Origin: Paraburkholderia flava
GTDB taxonomy: Bacteria; Pseudomonadota; Gammaproteobacteria; Burkholderiales; Burkholderiaceae
Direction: 5' to 3'
Assembly: GCF_004359985.1 (NCBI RefSeq)
Contig: NZ_SMRO01000003.1
Location: 480,206-544,205, forward strand
Length of the DNA: 64,000 bases
The notes below the pieces were generated by a model. The model was not told the DNA's origin. It was given only the letters and a program-made list of their open reading frames with translations, and did not search any database. The position numbers and the translations under genes were made by a program. Shown piece by piece: positions 53,110 to 63,118 of this stretch; positions within the stretch are counted from its first letter, which is position 1; each line of letters opens with the position of its first letter.

Positions 53110-54057
53110 TTACGGTTGCGGCGCGATCAACTCGTGCGCTTCGAGCGGGACGACGTCGTCGAAATGCGTGTAGTCGATGTAACTGACGCCGTGCTCATCG
53201 CGGATCAGATCGACATAGCGATGCTGCCAGCGCACGCTCGCCGATGGCCACGTGTAGCGCGCCTGCATCGTCTGCGCGGTGGTTTCGTCGGAGCCTTCGA
53301 TTGTGATCAGCAGCGACGCGTCGCTGGCCGCGAGTGTTTCGGCGGTTTCGCCGAATAGCGGGCTCGTCTCGTCGATGATGTGCATCAGGTTCCAGCCGAG
53401 CAGAAACACCGGATGCTGGTCGCGCACTAGCACGAGGTCGCGGATCTTGCGCGACGTATAGCCTTCCGACGTGGTTTCGAGGCGCATCATCCGCAGCTTC
53501 GCGCGCGCTTCGGCGATCACGTTCTGCCGTCCGTTCGCGGCGCGCACGATCAGCGTCATTTGGCCTTCAAGCGGTCGCACGACCGCATAGCGCGCAAACA
53601 TGATCTTCGCGCGCGGCCGCGAGAAGCGCGCGAAGATCAGCCCGGTCGCCAATGCGATGCCGGACATCCCGATGAAAATCTCGAGCGTCGCGATCAGGTG
53701 CGCGTAGTAGGTCTGCGGATGCATGTCGCCGTAGCCGACCGTCGCCAGCGTTTCGACGCTGAAGAAGAACGCGCCGGCGAAACCGTGCGGATACTGGTTG
53801 GCGATCGGCGCGGTGCCGAGCAGATACAGCGACGCGAACGCGGTGTTCAGCAGCAGGAACAGCACTGCGAGCGAAACGAAGAACGTCGGCCAGTTGACGA
53901 GCAGCGCGCGGTGATACAGATCCTGCCAGAAGCGGACCGGCGCGTTCTGCGCGAACACGACGCGGCCGAGTCCATTGAGGCGGCGCCCGCGGTGGCGCAA
54001 CGGCGCCTCGTCGGTAGTTTCGGCGCTGCGTGGGTCGTTCTGCGAATCCGTGGCCAT
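53110..54057 (-). CDS. Inward-rectifier-type potassium channel (KirBac-like)
   Basis: The protein is 315 aa from the ATG at 54055-54057. Two membrane helices (about residues 60-85 and 120-145) flank the pore with selectivity filter TVGYGDM. The cytoplasmic part (RPLEGQMTLIVRAANGRQN, LNPVH-equivalent HIIDETSPLFG) matches the immunoglobulin-like Kir domain. It should conduct K+ and be gated by lipids or ligands. Confidence 0.93.
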   Translation of the reverse strand: MATDSQNDPRSAETTDEAPLRHRGRRLNGLGRVVFAQNAPVRFWQDLYHRALLVNWPTFFVSLAVLFLLLNTAFASLYLLGTAPIANQYPHGFAGAFFFSVETLATVGYGDMHPQTYYAHLIATLEIFIGMSGIALATGLIFARFSRPRAKIMFARYAVVRPLEGQMTLIVRAANGRQNVIAEARAKLRMMRLETTSEGYTSRKIRDLVLVRDQHPVFLLGWNLMHIIDETSPLFGETAETLAASDASLLITIEGSDETTAQTMQARYTWPSASVRWQHRYVDLIRDEHGVSYIDYTHFDDVVPLEAHELIAPQP

Positions 54058-54163
54058 CGCGTTCCTGGCGAGATGAAAACGCGCACAGCGTAGCACGCAG
54101 CGTGGCGCGCGCCGCTTTCACCAAACCAACGCGTCCTGCCTTATCAAACCAGCACCCGCCGCT

Positions 54164-54409
54164 TCAAGGAAACCCTCGCGGCTTCGGGATCCCCGCGCCG
54201 TGATCGATGTCGGACACGGCCTGTCGATGTGCCGTTTCGATCGCTTCTTCGAGTTCCGCATAGCCGGCGTCGCCGCCGACGGTGATCCACGTTTGCACGG
54301 CCTTGTCGCGATGACGGATTTCGTATTCGGCGTCCCAGCGCGCGCTTTGCAGTTCGAGCGGGCGCACGTGGATCGCGTAGACGCCGTAGAGATAGAGCTG
54401 ATCAGCCAT
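54164..54409 (-). CDS. Small conserved protein of unknown function
   Basis: The protein is 81 aa with a strong GGAGGT upstream of the ATG. It starts DQLYLYGVYAIHVRPLELQ and has the core WDAEYEIRHRDKAVQTW, without signal or membrane segment. It probably is in an operon with the next small gene upstream (54471-54692). No function is known. Confidence 0.75.
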   Translation of the reverse strand: MADQLYLYGVYAIHVRPLELQSARWDAEYEIRHRDKAVQTWITVGGDAGYAELEEAIETAHRQAVSDIDHGAGIPKPRGFP

Positions 54410-54470
54410 GGTTACCTCCAGCTGTTCAGGGGAGTGAGAGAGAAAAGACCCGCGCGGACCTGCTGTCCGC

Positions 54471-54692
54471 TTAAAGTTCCAGTTCGCCGAGGATGCGATG
54501 CGCGAGCGCCTTCGCTTCTTCGAAGGCTTCTTCCGGCGTGGACGACGTCGCATCGACCTCGTAAAGCGTGCTCTCCGGCTCGTCGCCTTCGTCGCGCGCG
54601 AGCGAGACCACGCCCTGGTACTTGTCCGCGTCTACCGGTCGCACCGTGGCGGTGGCCGTGTAGATCCCTTTGGTATAGGTGATGTCGTCCAT
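54471..54692 (-). CDS. Small acidic conserved protein of unknown function
   Basis: The protein is 73 aa, with AGGAGA upstream of the ATG at 54690-54692. It is acidic, with TYTKGIYTATATVRPVDADK at the start and an EEAFEEAKALAHRIL helix at the end. No family was recognised. Confidence 0.75.
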   Translation of the reverse strand: MDDITYTKGIYTATATVRPVDADKYQGVVSLARDEGDEPESTLYEVDATSSTPEEAFEEAKALAHRILGELEL

Positions 54693-54817
54693 GATGCATC
54701 TCCTGCAAGGGGGAGATTCCATCCTAGCACGGCGATTCGATGTGCACCGATGGGTAAATCGGTGCGTGATCGCGTTGATGTGGAGACGAATTTCGCGTCG
54801 CGCGAATCAGGGAGGCG

Positions 54818-54849
54818 GTACGGCGCGTGACCGGAATCGCGCGCCGTAC
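54818..54849. other. 10-bp hairpin downstream of the sugar kinase gene
   Basis: GTACGGCGCG and CGCGCCGTAC pair with a 12-base loop. There is no T tract on either strand, so it is only a possible end signal for the minus-strand operon. Confidence 0.4.
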
Positions 54850-54888
54850 TGTGCAGCTATTGCGGCAGATTTAGTGGCTTCAACACAG

Positions 54889-55821
54889 TCACTGACCGAG
54901 CAGCGCAACGACTTCGTCGAGCGACGGCGAATGCGCGCCCGCGTGCCGGCACGCAGCCGCACCCGCCGCAAGCGCGAACGACAGATGTTCGCCCCACGCG
55001 CGCTGCGGCGCCGTCATCAGACTGAACAGCAGCCCGCCGATCGACGCATCGCCGGCACCGACCGTGTCCGCCACTTCGACGCGCGGCGGCTGCGCTTCGA
55101 CGATCGTATCGCCGTCGATCAGCGTCGCCGGTTCCGGTCCGCGCGTGACCAGCACGACGGCAGCCGGATTCAGCGCGCGCAGTTGCGCGAGTGCGGCGGG
55201 TTCGTCGTCGGTCTTGAACAGCAGACGCAGATCTTCATCGGACACCTTGATCAGATCGGCGAGCGCAGCCATCCGGCGCAACGTCGGCTCGTAGCCGTGC
55301 GCCATCAGGTTGCGGTAGTTCGGGTCGAAGCTGATTTTGACGCCGTTCGCGCGCAGTTCGGCGGCGAGCGTCGCGAGCGTTTCGCCGAGCGGCTGACGCA
55401 CGAGACTGATGCAGCCGAAGTGCGCCCACTTCACTTCCTTCGTCCATCCGGCCGGCAGTTGCGCGGGATCGAACGCGAGGTCGGCGCTGTTGTCGCCCAT
55501 GAAGAAATAGGTGGGCGGATGCGTTTCGTGGACCACTGCGAGCAGCGGCGCGCGATCGACGCGCTGCATGAAGCGCATGTCGAGCCCGCCGTCGACGCTC
55601 GCGTTCCAGATCGCGTCGGAGAAATAGTCAGTGCCCACTGCGCCTGCGCAGGCAGTCGGCACGCCGAGACGCGCGACCGCGCGCGCGACGTTCCAGCCTG
55701 CGCCGCCGGGCACCGACAGCCAGCGCGACGTATCGGTGCGCACGAGGTCGGTGAGGATGTCGCCGGCGGAAACGAACTGCGGCAATGGAGTCGAATCGGT
55801 CATCGTGCTCATCGTGCTCAT
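54889..55821 (-). CDS. PfkB-family carbohydrate kinase (fructokinase-like)
   Basis: The protein is 310 aa. Features of the ribokinase fold: SVPGGAGWNVARAVARLG near the N-terminus, and DTVGAGDAS with the catalytic Asp at the C-terminus. The start was set at the ATG at 55819-55821, which overlaps the epimerase stop (ATGA). Together with an AGE epimerase and a LacI regulator it probably converts mannose or glucose via fructose to fructose-6-phosphate. Confidence 0.92.
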   Translation of the reverse strand: MSTMSTMTDSTPLPQFVSAGDILTDLVRTDTSRWLSVPGGAGWNVARAVARLGVPTACAGAVGTDYFSDAIWNASVDGGLDMRFMQRVDRAPLLAVVHETHPPTYFFMGDNSADLAFDPAQLPAGWTKEVKWAHFGCISLVRQPLGETLATLAAELRANGVKISFDPNYRNLMAHGYEPTLRRMAALADLIKVSDEDLRLLFKTDDEPAALAQLRALNPAAVVLVTRGPEPATLIDGDTIVEAQPPRVEVADTVGAGDASIGGLLFSLMTAPQRAWGEHLSFALAAGAAACRHAGAHSPSLDEVVALLGQ

Positions 55822-57116
55822 CGTGCGGAAGCGGAGAGGGCAGCCGCAGCAGCGACAGGTTCGTCCGCGGCGAGCGCATGCGCCAGCACTTCGTAGCAGG
55901 CGCCCATCGTGTGGTAATCGGTCTTGCCGGCCGGGCTCTTTTCGTCGCTGTACTTGCGGTTGTCGCACGTGAGGATGCGATACCACGCGCCGTACTGATG
56001 ATCGACGAAATAAGTCCAGCTATAGCGCCACAGTTCGTCGTACCAGTCCCAGAAGCGTTCGTTGCCGGTGCGTTTGCCGAGCAGCGCGGCGGTCGCGAAG
56101 GTTTCGGCCTGCACCCAGAAATACTTGTCGTGATCGCAGACCGTGCCGTCCGGCCCGAAGCCGTAGTACAGCCCGCCGTGATCGTTGTCCCACGCACGCG
56201 ACATCGCGGCGTCGAAGAGTTCGATCGCGCGCGGCAGCAGCCACGGCAGCGGCCGGTGCCGTTCGAGAATCAGCAGCAGCTTCGCCCATTCGGTCTGATG
56301 ACCCGGCTGAAAACCCCACGGCCGGAAGATGTTCGAGCTGTCTTCCTCGTTGTAGTGCCAGTCGACCGACCAGTCCGCGTGAAAGTGTTCCCACACGAGT
56401 CCCTGCGACAGCTTTGCCTGGCGCAGCGTGATGTTCGACGCGACACGTTCCGCGCGGTCGAGGTAGACGAGATGACCAGTCGCCTCGTACGCGGCGAGCA
56501 GCGCCTCGGTGGTGTGCATGTTCGCGTTCTGGCCGCGATACGAACTCACACGCCAGTCAGCGGAGGCCTCGTCGGCGTAGAGGCCGGCGGCGGCGTCCCA
56601 GAAGCGGTGTTCCATCAGTTCGAAGGTCGCGGCGATCATCGGCTTCGCTTCTTCGATGCCGGCCATCGCCGCATGCGCGTACGCGAGCAGCACGAACGCG
56701 AGGCCGTAGCAATGACGCGTCGCGTCGAGCGTACGCTTCGTGCCGTCGCGCCACTCGAGTTCCCAGTCGTAGCCTTCGTGCTGCGGATCCCAGTGCACCT
56801 CGCGCATGAAGCGCACACCGTGGCGCGCGTATTCCAGATGCTTCGGATCGCCGAACTGACGGTACGCCATCGCGTAGTTGAACACGTAGCGGCAGCTGCT
56901 GACGAGGTGACGCGTGGTGCGGTCGTAGATCGAACCGTCGTCGCGGAAGAAATGGAAGAAGCCGCCGCTCGGATCGAGCACGTTCGGCGCGTAGAAGCGC
57001 AGCGTGTCTTCGATGTGCGACACCAGGAAGGCGCGCTCGCGGAAGTTCGCGACGTGCGGGACGCTGACGGGTGTATCGGCGGATGAGGTTGGACGAGTCG
57101 TGTCGGTTTGCGTCAT
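55818..57116 (-). CDS. AGE-family epimerase/isomerase (mannose/cellobiose epimerase type)
   Basis: The protein is 432 aa. It is an (alpha/alpha)6-barrel with the family residues: RHCYGLAFVLLAYAHAAM, NANMHTTEALLAAYE, PGHQTEWAKLL, and KYFWVQAETFATAALLG. These match mannose isomerase/N-acylglucosamine 2-epimerase proteins. The start overlaps the LacI stop (ATGA), and the kinase gene follows. It probably interconverts mannose and fructose. Confidence 0.92.
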   Translation of the reverse strand: MTQTDTTRPTSSADTPVSVPHVANFRERAFLVSHIEDTLRFYAPNVLDPSGGFFHFFRDDGSIYDRTTRHLVSSCRYVFNYAMAYRQFGDPKHLEYARHGVRFMREVHWDPQHEGYDWELEWRDGTKRTLDATRHCYGLAFVLLAYAHAAMAGIEEAKPMIAATFELMEHRFWDAAAGLYADEASADWRVSSYRGQNANMHTTEALLAAYEATGHLVYLDRAERVASNITLRQAKLSQGLVWEHFHADWSVDWHYNEEDSSNIFRPWGFQPGHQTEWAKLLLILERHRPLPWLLPRAIELFDAAMSRAWDNDHGGLYYGFGPDGTVCDHDKYFWVQAETFATAALLGKRTGNERFWDWYDELWRYSWTYFVDHQYGAWYRILTCDNRKYSDEKSPAGKTDYHTMGACYEVLAHALAADEPVAAAAALSASAR

Positions 57117-58099
57117 GGCTTGTTCACCGAAGTGCTGGCACGGGTAATCAGATGGACGGGCACGCGGATCTCGAGTTCGGTCGGCGTGTCCGCTAGCAGC
57201 AGTTCGACGCCGCGACGGCCGAGCGCTTCCTTGTCGACGGCGATCGTCGACAGCGGCGGCGTCGCGTGCGCGGCGGCAGGAATATCGTCGAAGCCGACGA
57301 TCGCGATGTCTTCCGGAACGCGCAATCCGCGCGCGAGACAGACACGCAGCGCAGCGAGCGCGGCGGCATCGTTGTACGCGAAGAGCGCGTCGGGTTTCGG
57401 GCCGGGTGCGTCGAGCAGGCGTTGCATCGCGCGCGCACCGCCGGTGTCGGGATCGAGCCCTGCGTCGATCGTCACTTCGAGCGACGGATCGAACAGCAGC
57501 CCTGCCTCGAAGAACGCCCGACGATAACCGAGCGCGCGCTCCGCGATGCTGAAGTGCGCGAGCGAGCCGCCGATGAACGCGATGCGCGTGCGCTTCTGCG
57601 CAAACAGATGCTGCATCGCGAGCGCGGCGCCGGTCGCGTTGTCGAGATTCACCGAGCGCAGGCCCGGCGACCACAGGTCGATCAGCACGATGGGCCGTTG
57701 CATCGCGACGAGTGTGGCGAGCGTCTCCGGCTCGACGAACCCGGCGATCGCGATCGCATCCGGCGCGTGGACGCGCATTTGCTGGATCACGTCTTCGGTC
57801 GGACCGGCGGTGAGCAGCGACGGCACGATCCCGCGTTCGCGGCACGCGTCCTCGACGCCGTGCAGCACGTGCGAGAAAAACGGCGTGGTCGTGAAGTTGT
57901 TGTGCTGACGATGCAGCAGGAACGTGAGCCGGCGAATGCGCGGACGCAGCTGCGCGGCATCGTAGCCGAGGCGCCGCGCAGTCTCGACGACACGACGACG
58001 CGTCGCATCCGACAGACCCGGCTGGTTCTTCAATGCACGTGAGACGGTGCCGATCGACACGCTCGCCTCACGGGCAACATCGCGGATGGTAGTGGCCAT
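57113..58099 (-). CDS. LacI-family transcriptional regulator
   Basis: The protein is 328 aa. The HTH and hinge read TIRDVAREASVSIGTVSRAL and LGYDAAQLR. The sugar-binding periplasmic-like domain covers residues 60-328. It is the first gene of the lacI-epimerase-kinase operon, all joined by ATGA overlaps, so it probably controls its own operon in response to a sugar. Confidence 0.95.
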   Translation of the reverse strand: MATTIRDVAREASVSIGTVSRALKNQPGLSDATRRRVVETARRLGYDAAQLRPRIRRLTFLLHRQHNNFTTTPFFSHVLHGVEDACRERGIVPSLLTAGPTEDVIQQMRVHAPDAIAIAGFVEPETLATLVAMQRPIVLIDLWSPGLRSVNLDNATGAALAMQHLFAQKRTRIAFIGGSLAHFSIAERALGYRRAFFEAGLLFDPSLEVTIDAGLDPDTGGARAMQRLLDAPGPKPDALFAYNDAAALAALRVCLARGLRVPEDIAIVGFDDIPAAAHATPPLSTIAVDKEALGRRGVELLLADTPTELEIRVPVHLITRASTSVNKP

Positions 58100-58150
58100 C
58101 GGTCGGGACGGGCGCGCGAACGCTCCGGACAGGTTTCAGGTCCGGTGGAT

Positions 58151-58256
58151 TGTATAGTAAAACTTATCTCGCAAACCCCTCGATGATGCTTATCTACCCC
58201 AGTAGATACCCGTATTCAGGCCTTCACGGGCTTTATTGATTGTTTAGTAAAAGTCG
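58151..58256 (-). promoter_or_regulatory. Promoter/operator region of the LacI-AGE-PfkB operon
   Basis: TGTATAGTAAAACTT at 58151-58165 and TGTTTAGTAAAAGTC at 58241-58255 are near-identical direct repeats 90 bases apart. Between them, TATCTAC (58191-58197) and GTAGATA (58202-58208) form an inverted repeat. They lie upstream of the LacI gene and could be its operators. Confidence 0.5.
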
Positions 58257-59846
58257 CTAAACTCGCGCGGCGATGGGGGCTGCGGCGGTGCCGTCGACCC
58301 GAAAAATCGCCGCCGCCTCGCGCAGCGCCGACGCTTCGTCCGCGAGCGCGCCGGCCGCCGATGCCGCTTTCTGCACCATCGCCGCGTTGTGTTGCGTCGT
58401 CCGGTCCATCTGCGACACGGCGAGGTTGATCTGCTCTATGCCGGTGCTCTGCTCGTCCGATGCGCGCGAGATTTCGTCGATCAGCACCGCGACGCTCTGC
58501 ACCGACGACAGCATGTCGACGATCGTGCTGCCCGCGCGACGCACGGTCTCGGTGCCGGTCTCCACTTCGGACGTGACGTCGGCGATCAGCGACGAGATTT
58601 CCTTCGCAGCCTGCGAGCTGCGATGCGCGAGCGCGCGCACTTCCTGCGCGACCACCGCGAAGCCGCGCCCGAACTGTCCGGCGCGCGCCGCTTCGACGGC
58701 TGCGTTCAGCGCGAGCAGATTGGTCTGGAACGCGATGCCTTCGATCACCGACGTGATCGTGCGGATTTTCTGCGAGCGTTCGCTGAGCGATTCCATCCGC
58801 GTCATCGCTTCGACGGCTGCGTGATTGCCGTCTTCCGCTTTCGCCGATGCGTGCAGCGCGAGCGCGTTTGCTTCGCGCGCGTGTCCCGCGTTCGCGCGCA
58901 CGGTCGCGGCGAGTTGTTCCATGCTGCTGGCCGTCTGCTGGATGCCGGCCGCGTGCTCGTCGGTGCGATGCGACAGTGCGTGATTGCCATTCGCGATTTC
59001 GCCGGTCGCATCGGAGATCGCGTGCGCGGCCTGCTGGATCGTGCCGATCATCGATGCGAGCCGGTCGCGCATCGCGCTCATCGCGTGCAGCACGCTGTGC
59101 GTGGCGCCGGGTTCGACGTGCACGTCGACTGCGAGATCGCCGTGCGCGATTGCGTTGGCGATCGCGGCCGCGTACGCGGGCTCGCCGCCCAGTTGCCGAT
59201 GCAGCGTGCGCGCCATCGTCCAGCACAGCACACCGACGATAATCGCGCCGAGCACGATGCACGCGGCGACGAGCGCCTGCACTGTCTGCGCGACGGTCTG
59301 CGCGCGATCGTATTCGCGCTGCGCCGATTCGACCTGCAACTGTCGAAGCTGCGACGTCTCGTGCTTCACGCGCTGCGCGGCCGGTTCGAGCGCCTGCGTC
59401 ACGACCCACTGCGCTTCGGACAGATTGTTCGCCTTGAGGAACTCGACGGTCGGGCGGATGCCTTTGTCGCGCAGCGTCGTCCAGTCGTCGGCGAGGTGGT
59501 TCGCGAGCGTGCGTTCCTGCGGGTCGAGCGGATACGCGCGGTAATCGCCAAGCCACTGCTCGATGTTCGCGATGTTGCGCTGCGCGGCCTCGATCACCGC
59601 CGTCGTTTTGGTCGCGGACGGATCGAGCACCGCGTCGCTGATCGCGTAGTGAGTCTGCGCGGCGAGATCGTCGATCGACGAGATGCGCTGCAGCGCTTTC
59701 GCGCGGCCTTCGAAGACTTGCCGCAACGCGCCGTCGGTGCGCGATACGCCATACAGGCCGATGCCGCCGGCCGCAACGAGGACGAGAACGACGACGGCCA
59801 TCAGCAGATGCAGCCGGTTTTTGACGGTAAGACGGTTCATGTTCAT
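58257..59846 (-). CDS. Methyl-accepting chemotaxis protein
   Basis: The protein is 529 aa. TM1 (12-32) and TM2 (190-213) flank a four-helix-bundle ligand domain with the pattern seen in Tar-like sensors. A HAMP-like segment is followed by the signalling domain with the hairpin tip region ([20 protein letters not shown]). It senses an unknown attractant. No CheA or CheW gene is near. Confidence 0.95.
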   Translation of the reverse strand: MNMNRLTVKNRLHLLMAVVVLVLVAAGGIGLYGVSRTDGALRQVFEGRAKALQRISSIDDLAAQTHYAISDAVLDPSATKTTAVIEAAQRNIANIEQWLGDYRAYPLDPQERTLANHLADDWTTLRDKGIRPTVEFLKANNLSEAQWVVTQALEPAAQRVKHETSQLRQLQVESAQREYDRAQTVAQTVQALVAACIVLGAIIVGVLCWTMARTLHRQLGGEPAYAAAIANAIAHGDLAVDVHVEPGATHSVLHAMSAMRDRLASMIGTIQQAAHAISDATGEIANGNHALSHRTDEHAAGIQQTASSMEQLAATVRANAGHAREANALALHASAKAEDGNHAAVEAMTRMESLSERSQKIRTITSVIEGIAFQTNLLALNAAVEAARAGQFGRGFAVVAQEVRALAHRSSQAAKEISSLIADVTSEVETGTETVRRAGSTIVDMLSSVQSVAVLIDEISRASDEQSTGIEQINLAVSQMDRTTQHNAAMVQKAASAAGALADEASALREAAAIFRVDGTAAAPIAARV

Positions 59847-59969
59847 ACGCAGGGTTGGAACGCGGAGCGGCGACGCGGGATAGAGCGCGTCGCCCGAATC
59901 GGAGTGAGGTTCAGCGGCTCGGAGAGCCTGGGTGAGGTGTGACGGAATGCATGGCGTGTGACTCGACGA

Positions 59970-61817
59970 TCATTCGGCGCCCGCATGCACGACGTCGTTG
60001 CGACTGCGCAAGAGCGCCGCGCTTTCGGTGTCGGTGATCAGTTCGAAGCCGGACTCGTTCTGCTTCGCGCGTCGCTTCGCAAACGCGGCAACCGATGCGA
60101 TTTCCTCGCTGCCGTAGCGCATCGCGGCGGCATTCGCCGGCACGTGCACGCAGCCGATCGCCATCGTGACGAAACGGAAGAAGGTCGGATTGCCACGCCG
60201 GTCTTCGCCATGAATGCCGCCGGCGACGCGATCGGCAGGCGCATAGAAACGCTGCGCGCCTTCGTTGAACGTGCGGATCGCCTGCTGCACGCGGCGCTGC
60301 CAGTCGTCGCTCTGAAACAGGATCAGGAAATCGTCGCCGCCGACGTGGCCGAGAAAATCGCGCGTCGGGTCGCAGATGTCCGCGAGCACGACCGCCGCGA
60401 ACTTCAGCACTTCGTCGCCCTGCCAGTAGCCGTACTGGTCGTTGAACGGCTTGAAGTGATTCAGGTCGACGTAGCACGCGTGAAAGCCCGCGTCGTTGCC
60501 GATCAGCCGCGCGATGTGCGAGCTGATCGGAATGTTGCCGGGCAGGAACGTCAACGGGTTCGCGTAGCGCGCCGCTTCGATGCGCACTTCGGTGACGGCG
60601 CGCACGAGGCTCTCGCCGGTGCCGAGGCCCGCGTACTTGCCGCGCTCGGTGATCACGAAGCCGTCGGCGAGATAGCGTTGATCGTCGCTCGCGAGCAGCT
60701 TCGCCATCTGCTCGACAGTCATCGATTTCTCGATCACCACCGGCGATGCATTCGCGAACTGCAGACACGGCCGCTTGCCGAACAGCTCGCGGTGATACGG
60801 CAGCGCGTAGCGGTCCATGAAACTGCGACGGTTGATCAGCGCGACCGGCACCTCGTGTTCGACGACCGCGACCGCATGCAGTTCGGGCAGCCGGTTGAAC
60901 AGATTGAGCACGTCGTTGTTGGTCGCCTTGCGCGGCAACGCGGGCGCGGACACGAGCATCTTCTCCGACGCCATGCCGCCCGACGGCGAGTTGCCCGAGT
61001 GACGCGTCGCGCCGGGAAACACAGCGATGTGGCCTGCGCGGATCGCCTGCTTCGCGTCGTCGGTGACGAAGCGCGCCGGCTGCGCATGCGGCAGGCCGAA
61101 GAAAAAGCCTTGCCCGCAGCCGATGCCCATGTCGCGCACGACGGTCAGATCCGCTTCGTTCTCGATGCCTTCAGCGACCAGCCGCGCGCCGCTCGCGTTC
61201 GCGAAATGCTGCATCGCCTTGACCGCTTCGAACTTCAGCGGATCGCTTGCGATGTCGTGAATGAAGAAGCGGTCGATCTTCACGACGTCGGGCTGCAGAC
61301 GCACCCACAGATTCATGCTCGCATTTGCGGTGCCGTAGTCGTCGAGTGCGAATTGCGCGCCGATCGTGCGCAGCGTCGCGATCACCGGCAGGAAGTTGCC
61401 GGGATCGGGGAGCGCGCTCTGCTCGGTGAGTTCGATCACGATCCGGCCGGGATCGACGCCGCAGTCGCGCAGCAGCGCGAGCGTGTCCGAGTGCGCATCG
61501 GCGAGCGGACGGATCGCGCCCGCACTGAAGTTCAGGAACAGCTTGCCTTCGCAGTCGAGACGCGCGAACGCCTCGACGCAGGTGCGCGCGGCCGCGTGTT
61601 CGAGCGCGATCGAGCAGCCTTCTGCTGCCGCCTGCGTGAACAGCGCATCGGGCGTTTCGAGCGCGCTGCCGAGCGGTCCGCGAATCAGCCCTTCATAGCC
61701 GAGAATGCGGCCGTCGTTGAAATCGACAATGGGTTGGAAGACGGCGGACAACGCACGACGGGCGATCAGGTCTTCGACATTCGACGCGACTGAACGGGAC
61801 GGCAGGCGCAGAGACAT
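59970..61817 (-). CDS. EAL-CBS-GGDEF domain protein (c-di-GMP turnover)
   Basis: The protein is 615 aa. EAL domain (about 15-255): GYEGLIRG, IELTEQ, ALDDYGTANAS, VKIDRFF, AEGIEN and GQGFFFGLP. The middle part (about 300-410) looks like a CBS pair. GGDEF domain (about 440-590): active-site HVGGDDFLILF. It may both make and degrade c-di-GMP, with CBS domains sensing adenine nucleotides. No membrane segment is seen. Confidence 0.92.
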   Translation of the reverse strand: MSLRLPSRSVASNVEDLIARRALSAVFQPIVDFNDGRILGYEGLIRGPLGSALETPDALFTQAAAEGCSIALEHAAARTCVEAFARLDCEGKLFLNFSAGAIRPLADAHSDTLALLRDCGVDPGRIVIELTEQSALPDPGNFLPVIATLRTIGAQFALDDYGTANASMNLWVRLQPDVVKIDRFFIHDIASDPLKFEAVKAMQHFANASGARLVAEGIENEADLTVVRDMGIGCGQGFFFGLPHAQPARFVTDDAKQAIRAGHIAVFPGATRHSGNSPSGGMASEKMLVSAPALPRKATNNDVLNLFNRLPELHAVAVVEHEVPVALINRRSFMDRYALPYHRELFGKRPCLQFANASPVVIEKSMTVEQMAKLLASDDQRYLADGFVITERGKYAGLGTGESLVRAVTEVRIEAARYANPLTFLPGNIPISSHIARLIGNDAGFHACYVDLNHFKPFNDQYGYWQGDEVLKFAAVVLADICDPTRDFLGHVGGDDFLILFQSDDWQRRVQQAIRTFNEGAQRFYAPADRVAGGIHGEDRRGNPTFFRFVTMAIGCVHVPANAAAMRYGSEEIASVAAFAKRRAKQNESGFELITDTESAALLRSRNDVVHAGAE

Positions 61818-62004
61818 GGCAAGCAGCCAAAAGCGGGTGACGTCCAGCTTATCGGCGGCGATTGCAGCGAATTAAGTGAATCTTTAGTGACGCGTGGCAC
61901 CGCGGTGGTGCGTGCAACGGGGAGCGTCCTATGCCATCCGGCCGACGCGACGCCGCATCGTTTTGCTGGCGAAATAACGCACGTGATGCAGATGACGCAG
62001 GGAT

Positions 62005-62038
62005 AAAGGAAAAGCCGCACGGGGCGGCTTTTCTTTTG
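62005..62038 (-). terminator. Terminator downstream of the bile-acid-symporter-like gene
   Basis: GAAAAGCCGC pairs with GCGGCTTTTC around a 5-base loop; T-rich DNA lies on both sides, so it may work in either direction. It lies about 55 bases after the minus-strand stop. Confidence 0.82.
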
Positions 62039-62092
62039 TCATGCACGGCGAGGAGCGCGCACATGAATCTCCGTTTTACTCCCGGCGTGGAA

Positions 62093-63118
62093 TCAGCGCC
62101 GGGCCACCGCAGCCGTCCCGCGTTTCTGCGCGGCGGCGCGCTTTTCGCCGCTGAGGTCGCGTGCGCCCCAGCGTTGCGCGAGCGCGGCGCAGACCATCAA
62201 CTGGATCTGATGGAACAGCATCAGCGGCAGCACGACCGCGCCCACCGCATGCGACGCGAAGATCACCTTCGCCATCGGCACGCCGGCCGCGAGACTTTTC
62301 TTCGAGCCGCAGAACACGATCGTGATCTGGTCCGCGCGATTGAAGCCGAGCCGCTTGCCGACGAACATCGTGAGTGCGAGTGCCAGCGCGAGCAGCACGA
62401 CGTTGACCACGACGAGTCCGGCCAGCGCGCTCAGCGGAATGTGATGCCACAGGCCTTCGTTGACGGCTTCGCTGAACGCCGCGTAGACCACGAGCAGGAT
62501 CGACCCCTGATCGACGAATTTCAGCACGCCGCGATTGCGCTCGATCCATCCGCCGATCAGCGGCCGCAGCAGTTGCCCGGCGACGAACGGCACCAGCAGT
62601 TGCAGCACGATGCTCCACACCGTGTGCCATGGCGAAGCGCCGCCCGCGGACTGGTTCGTCACGACGATGCCGACGAGCGCGGGCGTGATGAAGATGCCGA
62701 GCAGGCTCGACGCGGATGCGCTGCACACCGCAGCGGGCACGTTGCCCTTGGCGATCGACGTGAACGCGATGGACGACTGGACCGTCGATGGCAAGGTGCA
62801 GAGGAAGAGGACCCCCGCGTAGAGCGCCGGCGTCACGAGCGGCGAAAGGATCGGTTTCAGCGCGAGACCGAGCAGCGGAAACAGCGCGAACGTGCTGAGC
62901 AGCACGACGACATGCAGCCGCCAGTGCGTCGCGCCCGCCACGATCGCTTCGCGTGAGAGCTTCGCGCCGTGCAGGAAGAACAGCAACCCGATTGCGACGT
63001 CCGTTACGCCGTTGAATGCGACGGCAGCCTGGCCGTGTACGGGCACGAAGCTCGCAAAGATCACGGTGCCGATCAGGGACAGCGTGAAGTTGTCGGGTAG
63101 CAGTTTGGGACGGGCCAT
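62093..63118 (-). CDS. Bile acid:sodium symporter-like transporter (SBF-like, YfeH type)
   Basis: The protein is 341 aa with ten membrane segments. SBF-like features: VAIGLLFFLHGAKLSREAIV, LCTLPSTVQSSIAFTSIAKG, and VFCGSKKSLAAGVPMAKVIF. The group belongs to the CPA/BART superfamily; the substrate is uncertain. The charged tail is Ala/Arg-rich. Confidence 0.92.
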   Translation of the reverse strand: MARPKLLPDNFTLSLIGTVIFASFVPVHGQAAVAFNGVTDVAIGLLFFLHGAKLSREAIVAGATHWRLHVVVLLSTFALFPLLGLALKPILSPLVTPALYAGVLFLCTLPSTVQSSIAFTSIAKGNVPAAVCSASASSLLGIFITPALVGIVVTNQSAGGASPWHTVWSIVLQLLVPFVAGQLLRPLIGGWIERNRGVLKFVDQGSILLVVYAAFSEAVNEGLWHHIPLSALAGLVVVNVVLLALALALTMFVGKRLGFNRADQITIVFCGSKKSLAAGVPMAKVIFASHAVGAVVLPLMLFHQIQLMVCAALAQRWGARDLSGEKRAAAQKRGTAAVARR

